DNA of 64,000 nucleotides from Carex sylvatica. Its lineage: Eukaryota > Streptophyta > Magnoliopsida > Poales > Cyperaceae. Below, in pieces: positions 35,832 through 46,811 of the stretch. The stretch lies in the NCBI GenBank assembly GCA_964058845.1, contig CAXKVR010000003.1:409501-473500 (forward strand), written 5' to 3'. The number at the start of each line of letters is the position of its first letter. Position 1 is the first letter of the stretch. A program made the position numbers and the translations under genes. Under the pieces are notes generated by a model. The model worked only from the letters and a program-made list of their open reading frames with translations. It was not told the DNA's origin and did no database searches.

Positions 35832-38800
35832 ATGGCATCGTCATCAACAATAGATGATAGAAGCGTACCCAGCAGTCGGATAGCCGCCCGATTGGATTTG
35901 TCTAGCAGGCGGTTCATACAAGTCGAAGATATCTCTCCCAGCGAAACCCCTCATGATGCACACTACTTGAACATAACATTAAATGAACCCGTCCCTATCG
36001 ATGACCAACAAAGACTCAATGGCGAGCTCCTTGCTAATACCATTATCACTGGTGGTTTCGCAAAGGCCACAGTTGCACACGGATTACCACGCAAGGTGGA
36101 AGAAAGGCCGAAGATAACCACGAATCTGTGTTATATGCCAGGCTGCAATAACACCATGCCACAGGTACCGTGTGAGTGTGGATTCAAGATTTGTAACTCG
36201 TGCTTGAAGGAAGCAAACGGGCCCACTGGAGGTTGTCTTTGCCCTGGTTGCAACACGCTTTACGAATTCAAAGATCCTGAGGAGGCAATGGAGCAGACAA
36301 CTGCTCGGTATCCTCGACCTGAGTTGCCCTCGATGATACATGCTTTTGAGGTGACGGAGACCGATTCAGAGTCTTTGTATTCGCGTGCAGGTCATAAAAG
36401 AAATCGCACGATAGGAAATGCGAGTGTCTGGTCTGAGCAGGCCAGTGTCAGGGAAAAAGCAAGAGCAAGCAACTCATCGGCTCAAACTGATGGGGTCAGC
36501 ATCAGTGAGGCTAGTGAAGTATGGATTGGTGGCAAATCCAATAGGCCGCTAACTCGCAAATCAAAAGTTGATGCCACTGTTCTAGGCGCATACAGGTATA
36601 ATGTTATCATGTATACTACTGGTTTTCATTGTCTGCGTAAAAAACTTGAGTAAAAGCCTATGGTTTAGAGCTTGCATTTTATCTGAACATATAATATTAT
36701 CATGCAGTTATAATACACGAGCTCTGATTAAGAAATGAGGTTTTGAATTCTTGCATTGCATAGCACAATTCAACCAAAATTAAAAGTTCCTTTTTTATAT
36801 TTGTTTTTTGGAGTACCCGTTTGGTAATAAAAAAAAAAGATTGCTAGAATGTAGTGAAACAAGAAACCTAACAAAAAAAAAAAACTAAATAGTAGCTCTC
36901 ATATTAAATAGGTGATAACACAAAACCAAAAATATATATATATATATAATTCATTGGAACTTGTCAAAGGGAAAATAATTTATGCCTTTGCTGCCTTCAC
37001 TGACACTATTTAATTTCTCTCTTGTATAACTTACAAATATTCGGTTGACGACTATAATGTTTCAAAGCAAGTTCTGATTTTTTTAGAAAAAAAAAAAAAA
37101 AAAATCGAATAGAGGTGTATTTTCTATAATTATTATTTTGAAGCACAGTGCACACCTCTTTGGCCTGTATGGAAGAGTAAATTGATGTCTCTCAAAAGCT
37201 TTCAAAATCTACGATTTCACAAGTTAACGGTTAAATTGGGGCTAAATTTTGATTAAGAACTTGAGGGGAAGTGATAGCGTTCATATTTAGTGGCTAGTAT
37301 ATATCCTAAACTAGAATTTTCTTGGCCAGATTCATTTTTATACATACAGATGGCAACAAACTAATTTCCTTCTTTCATATAATAATAATAATAATAATAA
37401 TAATATACCTTTGTATTTACTAGTTTGATCGTGCTTATCCGGATAGCTGTGGTGGTTCTATTCATTATGTGGCGAATCGTGCACGTAAATACTGACGCTA
37501 TATGGTTGTGGGGTATTTCTGTCATCTGTGAGATTTGGTTCTCAATCACATGGTTGCTTGATCAGTTGACAAAGTTATCACCAGTAAATCGAACGGCAGA
37601 TACTGCTGCGCTAAAAGAAAAGTATGAAACAAAATCTCAGGGAAATCCTACAGGGAGATCAAAACTTCCTGGTATTGATGTGTTCCTCTCCACAGCTGAC
37701 CCAGAAAAAGAACCACCACTAATTGTTGCAAACAGTGTCCTCTCAGTACTCGCTGCAGACTATCCTGCCGAGAAGCTCACATGCTATCTCGCTGATGATG
37801 CCGGCGCACTTATGACGTATGAAGCAATTGCGGAGACTGCAAACTTTGCAACATTATGGGTACCATTTTGTAAAAAGCATAACATTGAGCCAAGAAACCC
37901 TGAGAGCTACTTCAATTTAAAGAGAGATCCATACAAAGATAAGGTAATTTAATTATTTCTCTGAACAAAAGGACTGTTAAATGCATTTTTTTTATATTGG
38001 TGCTCCAATAATCTAATGTCTCAAAATTGTACATGTTTTCAGTTGCGCCGAGATTTTGTGGTAGATAGACGGCGAGTGAAGAGAGAGTACGATGAGTTCA
38101 AAGTGCGGATCAATGGCCTATCCACTGCAATCAAAAAAAGGTCAAAAAAATTGAATGCTCTCATGGATCACATAGACATGGAACGACGGTTAAATTTAGG
38201 TGAACATGAAGTGGAAATCCAAATTATGAAATCAAAAGCGACATGGATGGCAGATAACACTCAATGGGCCGGGACGTGGATTAAGCCAACGAAGGAGCAG
38301 GCACGAAACGACCATGCTGGCATCATACAGGTCAGTCTTGTCTCCTTTTTTTTAGGAATCATGGCAGAAGCTGCCAGTTTATATTATATATATACAGGTC
38401 GGTCTTGTCATAACATATAATTCTATGGCACAATCAATGGAACAAATGGTTTGATAACAATTTTCATCAAGAACAAAGACATCATTTAACATAGATATTC
38501 TAGTATGTATATAATAAGAAGACAGAACAGAGCACATTACCACAAAATCTCTATCTTGGTGCTTTTCATTTTTTATAACCAGTCTTCATGTTTCTAGAGT
38601 GGACAAGCTAATTAATTGGCTTCATAAATTGGGAATATAGGTGATGATAAGGCCTCCAAGCAATAAGGCGCAAAAAGGAACTGCAAATGGTACTTATTGT
38701 GGAGTTCAAATCAATTTTAGTGAGGTAGATGTGCGGTTACCTATGCTGGTTTATGTGTCCCGTGAGATGCGACCACTTTATGACCACAACAAGAAAGCCG

Positions 38801-40483
38801 GTGCCATGAATGCCCTCCTTCGTTCCTCAGCCATCATGACTAATGGCACTTTCATACTAGATTTAGATTGCGCTCATTATGTTTACAACTCCAAGGCCTT
38901 GCGTGAGGCTGTGTGCTTCATGTTGGATCGCCGAGGTGATCGTGTTGCTTTCGTTCAATTTCCACATCGATTCGAGGGGGTTGACCCTTCTGACCGCTAC
39001 AACAACCAAAACAAGGTTTTCTTTGATATCAACATGCGCGGTTTAGATGGTCATCAAGGGCCACTATGTGTTGGCTCTGGATGCATGTTTCGTCGCATTG
39101 CCTTGTATGGTTTTGACCCTCCTCGATATAGAAAGAACCGTTCCTTTTGTGGTTTTTGCTTACCCAGAAGAAGTATTGTCCAAAATCAAGTGAGCGAAAG
39201 CCAACAACTTCTTCGGCCATCTGGTGAATTTCCAAACAGTGTGGCATGGCGAAGGATGTTTGGAACTTCATTTACCTTCTGTGATTCGATCAGAAAAACC
39301 GAGCTGAACAGTATACCGTTTGGTGGTGAACAATCAAGCAATAGTAGGCGATCTGAATCAAGTCTAATAACCATTCTTTATGAGCCACTAACCACAACCA
39401 AAGTTGCTGAAGCAATGGATGTTATTTCTTGCTGGTATGAAGAAAATACAGACTGGGGTCGAGGTGTTGGCTGGGTGTACGACAAAATTGCACAAGACCT
39501 TATCACAGGGTATCAGATGCATACACGTGGTTGGCGATCAGTGTATCATATGACCAAACCAAATGCCTTCCAGGGTACTGCACCTCTAAACCTCACTGAC
39601 AAGTTGCATCAGGTAATTAAATTTTCAATTGACTATTCTAAATTCTTTGTATTATTACTAAAGAACTACAAATAATCCAACTTCTTTACGCATACAGCTT
39701 CTCCAATGGGCAATTGGATCAATCGAGATATTCTTCTCAAGAAATAATGCACTCGCTGCTGGACCTCGACTGAATTTTCTCCAACGGATTGCGTACATAA
39801 ATGCAAGCATCTATCCTTTCACCTCCATATTCCTTGTGTTATATTGTTTTGTCCCTGCTCTATCACTATTTACAAACCAATTCATAATAAAGAGCATAAA
39901 TCTCACACTTGTGGTATACCTCCTAGTTCTCGCACTGACTCTAGCAGCTCTCGGGGGGCTTGAGATCAAATGGTCAGGAATTAGCATAGATGGATGGTGG
40001 CGAAACGAGCAAGTATGGATGATTGCAGGTACTAGCTCTCATTTTGCCGCGGTGTTTCAAGGATTGCTGAAAGTATTCTTCGGTATAGAAATTCGCAACA
40101 AATTGATCCACCAAAAAAACATAAACGATGATGATGGTGACGAGCTATATGAGTTTTATATCATAAAATGGACTCCGCTCTTGATCATGCCAATCATCAT
40201 TATAGCAGCAAATGCATCTGCAATAGCTGTTGGCATTAGCCACGGAATCTATGAGAAGAACCCGAGTTGGGGGAAGATACTCGGCGGATCAGCACTCAGT
40301 TGTTGGGTGCTAGCTCATTTTTACCCTTTCATGAAAGGGCTCACAGGAAAGCGAGGGAAAACTCCGGGCATCGTTTTTATCTGGGCAGGGCTTTTGTCGG
40401 GAACACTTGCATTGCTATTGGTAGCCATCAATCCACCGGCAGGAGCCAACGGGGAAATTGGAGGTCCCTTCAGCTTTCCATGA
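35832..40483 (+). CDS. CSLD: CslD-type protein with zinc-binding domain and three altered catalytic motifs (copy 3)
   Basis: Five in-phase exons: 35,832-36,595; 37,424-37,943; 38,043-38,330; 38,641-39,612; 39,698-40,483; 1,109 residues predicted. Zinc-binding domain with cysteines 100, 105, 114, 116, 121, 124, 137 and 140, plus an extra one at 135. Catalytic motifs: D379-D380-A-G in place of DDGG; D600-C-A602 in place of DCD, so the second aspartate of the UDP/metal-binding DxD-like pair is lost; A808-Q-D810 in place of TED; Q848-L-L-Q-W852 in place of QxxRW. Small changes also occur in conserved stretches around them ([11 protein letters not shown] for [21 protein letters not shown] for [10 protein letters not shown]). 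The exon 1/2 junction encodes AYS where the family has PYR. Intron 1 ends next to an (AAT)n tract. Full reading frame with good splice sites, so this looks like an expressed pseudo-glycosyltransferase more than a dead gene; expression itself is not shown by sequence. Confidence 0.92.
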
Positions 40484-40942
40484 GCCTCCATCTCAATTCT
40501 CATAAATCAAATCTAAATTTAGAGATTGTTTTTTTTCTCTTCTCTTGTTGATTTGTTTCAATTTTAGAATTTATATTCTGTTGAGAATGTATATACTTCT
40601 GAATGTTAAAGTACTTTTGGTACTCTGAACTCTGTACCGCAAAATATTAAACTCTGGAAATTATAATTCAAATCAGAGTATGTGAGAAACACGACGGATT
40701 TCGAGTCTAACTTGTGTATATCTTGATATGTAAGGATTTAATTTTAGAAACTTTCAACTATATCACATCATTAATATTCTCATCCATTTTAATTATAAAT
40801 CATCAACATTCTCATCCATTTTAATCATAAATAAGTGTTATTGAAGTGCTTATATTTTCTCACACTCTCTTTTTTCATTTAAGATAAAATATATGTTTCT
40901 TTTTTTTAGAAATTTCATAAGATTTAGTGTTGTTTCCTGTTA
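40484..40942. other. 3' flank of CslD copy 3
   Basis: AT-rich; includes a short direct repeat of CATCATTAATATTCTCATCC-like sequence (about 40,765 and 40,800). Ends in the target duplication TTCCTGTTA of element X2. Confidence 0.5.
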
Positions 40943-42224
40943 CCGATTTTTCTAATGCCCTAAAAAATAACAAAAATATCCTCTGACTTTAAAATTTACA
41001 AAAAAATGTCCCGACCGTCTCACTAGAGGACCGCCACAAAGTGGGGCAGTTCTCTCTACTCTTTTTTTTTTACTAAAATTGATGAGTAATTGAGTAATGA
41101 AATTGTTCATTAATTATTAATTTTAATTTTAATATCAAATTTATAATATAAGACTCTTACTAAATGACAGAACAAAACATAAATATTGTATAAGTTCAAT
41201 TAAAAAAATGAGGAACATACTTCTTTTAGACGAATGTATATGAATGCTCCAACAATTATTAGTCAGTTTTATTGTATGATCCGTATGTGATAAAATAAAT
41301 TAATATAATATTTTTTTCACATCATCATTTCGTGTTTTCCTCTTACAATGCATCTCTATCTATTTTTTGTAAGTCATTTCTCTAATTCCTAAAGCACATG
41401 TAGGTTGTGCATATATTTATCTAATGCATCTCTCGTAAATAGGTGAGGCTAGGTGCAAGGGATAAGGTAAGAAGCCGATATCTTCACTAAGAAGGTAAAA
41501 AAATGACGAAGAAACTTCAAACAACCATAAAAAGACGCTCAAGTGTCTGATTTCAGCAAATGTCACGTTTCGGAAAAATTGCAAGAAGATGCATGCATTG
41601 GTGACCACTACGCCATTTTTCGAAATTCAGAATTGCAAAAAAAAATAAAAAATAAAGGAAAGAACCTTAAAACTTGAGTTGATGATTAAGTTTTTCATTT
41701 CTATTTTTTAATTTTTTGTTTGTCCTTTACCATACTTCTTTAGACATTGTTCATGTAAATGTATGAAGTCTCAGATCTATGGTTTTATTATTATACTTTT
41801 AAATTTTTTTAGTTAGAATGTTATTTATGTAACTAATAATTAATATGCGATACTTTTTTTAGACATTGTTCATTTAAGTGTATAAAGTATCATTTAGAGT
41901 TTTTTTGTTATATTTTCATTTTTTTTTAGTTCAAATGTATTCATATAAATATTTTCATTTTGAAATGAAACTCAAATTTAGTTTAATGTTTTTGATATTC
42001 AGATCTAGAATATGTTATTAAAAAAAAAAGGACAATCGATGGGATTTAGTTTAGTGTTTTATCAAAAAATAAGTTTACTGTTTTGTTTTTGAGATTTTGA
42101 GATTTGTCAAGAGAGAGAGAGAGAGAGCCGCCCTACTATGGAGTGATTGGGGCAGTTTTTGAATTTTCAGAAAATTGAGGATAAATTTGTTATTTTTTTA
42201 ATTGAGGGCATTAAAAAAAATCCT
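40943..42224. mobile_element. Mutator-like fold-back element X2 (1,282 bp)
   Basis: The left end CCGATTTTTCTAATGCCCT pairs with the right-end complement AGGGCATTAAAAAAAATC. Subterminal blocks CCCGACCGTCTCACTAGAGG and GCCGCCCTACTATGG are the GC-rich signature of this family. A target duplication of 9 bp flanks it with one mismatch (TTCCTGTTA at 40,934; TTCCTATTA at 42,225). The interior is AT-rich, with a (GA)n run at about 42,110. Only the outer arms are inverted repeats, unlike X1, X3 and X4. No transposase. Confidence 0.75.
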
Positions 42225-43187
42225 TTCCTATTATAAAGAATTTTGAAATTAAAAAAAGTTATTTATTTATGTTCAAAATTTACATAACAGTAAAATTCTT
42301 TTATAAAAAATATCATTATAAAAAAATAATTGACTCTGAAATAGATATTATTATTATTTTTGAAACGAAGAAAACAATTATAATTTAAATCAAAGGACTA
42401 TGCGAGAGCAACTAGTCTGTAGTTAATTTTCTATCAATCATGACGTTATATAGACAAATAGATAATGAGGAGATTTATTTGACAACTTTATTTTGATAAT
42501 TTTTAAAAATTAAATTTAAATTTGAAATCTAATATTATAATCATGATTTATATTATCAGCATATCATGTTTATAAAAACTGGTGAAATTCGATGTATATT
42601 GTATTGTACATCAAGTGAAATAAATTTCAATGATACGAATTAACGGTCTTTGATGCATCATCAATTGATATTTAAATTATATAAATTTTGATTGCTAGAT
42701 TATCTATATGTCCAATATTATACTTATAAATTTACTTTTAATTTACAGTTTTATTTGAACTTTATTAAAAATATATATATTGTCAAAATTGACCAAAAAA
42801 AAAAATCAATTGTCAAGTAATCCCTCATAGATATTAACCTAAAGATAAAAAATAACTTTTATTTTTTAATTCATGTATATTAGGTTTCAAAGATTAAAAA
42901 AAAAAGATAATTTTTAACTCGTGTAAAAGTAGGGGAAGAGTTACCTACACATTCATACGGAATAAGAATCAATCCCGTAATAAAAATCGCATATGTGGTG
43001 TTTTTGGTGGACATATTTATATAATAAATATTAAGTTTAATACAAATCTAAGCAGTATTTGATCATGTGATGAGAATTATTATCCGTTTAGTAAGAATCG
43101 TAATTATATCAATGTACAATAAAAATATATTAAATCGTTATTTTTGTTTACCATAAAGTATGAACTATAAGGATCATGTCAGAAACT
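42225..43187. other. AT-rich spacer
   Basis: No gene or mobile element end seen. It ends in CAGAAACT, the left target duplication of X3. Confidence 0.5.
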
Positions 43188-43418
43188 CCGACATTTTTAA
43201 AAATACCCAAAAAAAAAAACAAATTATTAAAAATAACAGGGTTGGAGCCGAATTTTTAAAAATGCCCTGACCGCCTCATTTATTGGCGGTTAGGAATTTT
43301 AATTCCTAACCGCCCCATTTTTCGGCGGTCCGAGATTTTTTTTTTTTTTTTTTAATTTTTTTTTCGGACCGCCCAAAAATTCGGCGGTCAGAGAATTTTT
43401 TTTTTTTTAATTTTTTTT

Positions 43419-43449
<31 letters not shown>

Positions 43450-44918
43450 GCAAATCTGGTTAACATAGCAAAACATCTTCAAAAATCGTGAAAATTGACC
43501 GACATGCAGTCTTGACATCGTCGAAAATGACTGTGAAGTTTCATACAAAATATCCGAACATGTATTGAGATATCGGCTCTCAAAAATTGCCCGAACTGCT
43601 GAATATTTCATTCTGAGCCCAAATTTGCACATCTTGTTAACACAGCAAAACACCTTCAAAAATCATGAAAATTGACCGACATGCAGTCTTGACATCATCG
43701 AAAAGGACTGTGAAGTTTCATACAAAATCTCCGAACAGGTATTGCGATATCGGCTCTAAAAAATTGCCCGAACTGCTGAATATTTCATTCTGAGCCCAAA
43801 TTTGCACATCTGGTTAACACAGCAAAACACCTCCAAAAATCATGAAAATTGACCGACATGCAGTCTTGACATCATCGAAAAGGACTGTGAAGTTTCATAC
43901 AAAATCTCCAAACAGGTATTGCGATATCGGCTCTCAAAAATTGCCCGAACTGCTGAATATTTCATTCTGAGCCCAAATTTGCACATCTGGTTAACACAGC
44001 AAAACACCTTCAAAAATCATGAAAATTGACCGACATGCAGTCTTGACATCGTCGAAAAGGACTGTGAAGTTTCATACAAAATCTCCGAACAGGTCGTGAG
44101 ATATCGGCTCTCAAAAATCTCCAACAGAAATGTGAAGTTTCAGCAGTAGTGATAATTTTTGAGAGCCGATATCTCAAGACCTATTCGGAGATTTTGTATG
44201 AAACTTCACATTCCTATTCTATGAGGTCAAGACTGCATGTCGGTCAATTTTCACGATTTTTGAAGGTGTTTTGCTATGTTAACCAGATGTGCAAATTTGG
44301 GCTCATAATGAAATATTCAGCAGTTCGGGCAATTTTTTAGAGCCGATATCTCAATACCTGTTCGGAGATTTTGTATGAAACTTCACAGTCCTTTTCGACG
44401 ATGTCAAGACTGCATGTCGGTCAATTTTTACAATTTTTGAAGGTGTTTTGCTATGTTAACCAGATGTGCAAAGTTGGGCTCAGAATGAAATATTCAGCAG
44501 TTCGGGCAATTTTTGAGAGCCGATATCTCAATACCTGTTCGGATATTTTGTATGAAACTTCACAGTCATTTTTGACGATATCAAAACTGCATGTCGGTCA
44601 ATTTTCACGATTTTTGAAGATGTTTTGCTATGTTAACCAGATTTGTAAACAAAAAAAAAAAAAAATTTAAAAAAAAAAAATTTTAAGAAAAATTTTGTTA
44701 AAAAAAAAAAAAAAAAAATTCTCTGACCGCCGAATTTCTGGGCGGTCCGGAAAAAAAATAAAAAAAAAAATCTCGGACCGCCGAAAAATGGGGCGGTTAG
44801 GAATTAAAATTCCTAACCGCCAATAAATGGGGCGGTCAGGGCATTTTTAAAAATTCGGCTCCAACCCTGTTATTTTTAATAATTTGTTTTTTTTTTTGGG
44901 TATTTTTAAAAATGTCGG
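43188..44918. mobile_element. Mutator-like fold-back element X3 (1,731 bp) with inverted 177-bp array
   Basis: Ends CCGACATTTTTAAAAATACCC and complement; exact 8-bp target duplication CAGAAACT (43,180-43,187 and 44,919-44,926). Subterminal GC-rich block with GACCGCC and GGCGGTTAGGAATT, then poly-T. The interior is a 177-bp unit (markers GTTAACATAGCAAAAC, GACCGACATGCAGTC) repeated four times directly from 43,450, then about three times in inverted orientation to 44,645. Open frames here follow the repeats. No transposase. Confidence 0.88.
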
Positions 44919-45180
44919 CAGAAACTTGAGTTTTTAAATTATATTTGGTTATTAATGATCGTGAAAAACTTTTAATTAAGTAATTAACAATGTGTTATCA
45001 TTAGTTGTAACATTATGCAAAATACAAATAAGAAATTAATGTTGGACATAATGTACGAAACACTCATTTTTATCAATTAATCCCTCAAAAATCATATTCT
45101 ATAAAATAAATAAAATAAGAAGATTAAGAAAATGATTAGAATATATGTATTGTTTTAACGTAAGCATAATTACAAAAGAG
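44919..45180. other. AT-rich spacer
   Basis: Target duplication of X3 followed by featureless AT-rich sequence. Confidence 0.45.
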
Positions 45181-46450
45181 ATTGATGAGATGGAATGCTC
45201 ACGAAGAACATATTGCTAGTGACCTCATCTATAGCCCTACGATATCAGGTGCGACGTTATTGGATTTGTCTGAGATTCATGACTAGAAATTAAAAAGTGA
45301 CTCGATGTGCATTTTGAATATTTAATTGACTGCATTGATTGAACTGTTGCATCATATGCATAGCCTAATACAATTGAAACTGAATTACTACATGTAAGTC
45401 TGTTGACTGTCATATTGATATTGTTTATCGATTGATTGATTCTTATTGCAAATAATTGATTGAGACTATAGTGATTTAATTGAATGAATATTAAATACTG
45501 AAATTCTTGAACCTCCATATAGTGGAGAAAAAAGATTATTATATCGTAAAGTCTAACTAGCTACTAGACTTTACTCTAGGACCCTTATGCGCATATGGTG
45601 AATAGCCCCAATTGAACCCAGTACCGGTTGGATATGGGATACTGAGTAAATGTGAATTGTGACTGTAAGACTAATGAACTGTGGTAACTATCTTATCATT
45701 GATTTTCTTTCTGATAATGACAGTATTAAAATATTGTTTCTGTATTGGTTATGTTAATAAATTGTCAGGATAGTTAGAACGGTATAAGTCCTGACATGAC
45801 AGATACATGTTATGGTATTTGTTAGTGTTACTAAACTAGAAATTGTAAAGTTAAGAAACTAAATGTTACCAGACTTAGCGGTTGTAAAGATTAGGTCCCA
45901 AACGTTACCAAACTTTATGGTTTATAGATTTTGACCAAAACTATTTATTCTGATAAAATTCTTGGAGTTCTAATTTATTTATGTAATTTTTGTTGTCCAA
46001 TTGAATACTGTTACTAAGCATTTGCATTCGTCATTATGAAATGAAATGTTTGTTTCTCGTGCGGTGATTTTATTCTGAATATGAATTTTCTTCAAATCCA
46101 ATAATCTGAGTAGCAATCAGCACTGAGAAATAATTTATTATTTCTCACTCGTTTTTCCTTGTGGGTTACAGATTCATTATGTGAAGTCAGAGAAACGCTT
46201 CTGAATTATAATTGACAGCAGGGCCACCTAAAGGTATAGAATTTGAATTTATTATATATGACAGTGTGCAGAGAGTATATCTCTAGCACCATTCACTATA
46301 AAATGTCAGATAATTATTGTAAATAAATTGAGATGTGGCAAAAATAATGAATGTTATTGACAATACATAAAAAGATCTATGCTTTATATTACGTATATTG
46401 AATAGTAAATAGACGCGGCAGAATTGTCACACCTCCACTTTAGAGGTGTA
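45181..46450. mobile_element. Possible LTR-retrotransposon (LTR) remnant
   Basis: This stretch has a more even base composition than its flanks. It contains blocks typical in style of plant Ty3/gypsy LTRs: TTTCTCACTCGTTTTTCC with a following CTTGTGGGTTACAG, and near its end TGTCACACCTCCACTTTAGA with GGTGTAACA. No coding domain, primer-binding site or second LTR was found, so this may be a solo or decayed LTR, or an unrelated repeat. Confidence 0.35.
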
Positions 46451-46811
46451 ACATTGGTATAGTTTTATATTATATCGAGAAGATGGCTTAAGTATGGCCA
46501 TTTATCATGGATGCCTTTATTTTTATTATTTTTATAATAAAAAATCGAAAAAATTAATAATAGTATAAAATTGTAAGATATCATAGCATCTCCATCCCAC
46601 TTGCAATGAGATTAGGAATGCTGATGTGGCAGTTGCAATCTCGATTTTAGAAATATTGAGCATTGATTGTTAAATTAGTAATTTGTCTCAAAGATTCACA
46701 AGTTTTATAGTTGTTTTACAAGTGGTATGAGCATCTTCTTCTTACAATAAGAAAATATTGATATCGTTTCTATTTTTAAAAATTAATTCTTTTCCCATGT
46801 CAGTGAAATTG

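Noticed and set aside
27947..40483. CslD copies 2 and 3 as ordinary pseudogenes
   Set aside because: No stop, frameshift or broken splice site in five exons each; changes cluster at catalytic motifs while other conserved blocks persist. Loss of function without loss of gene is the better reading, pending expression data.
43450..44645. Centromeric satellite, because of the 177-bp period
   Set aside because: Only seven units confined between the ends of one transposon, partly inverted; a satellite array would be long and outside an element.
44149..44670. Repeated open frames with similar peptide sequence
   Set aside because: They follow the 177-bp tandem repeat of X3, whose length is divisible by three; no codon-level conservation or start context supports a gene.
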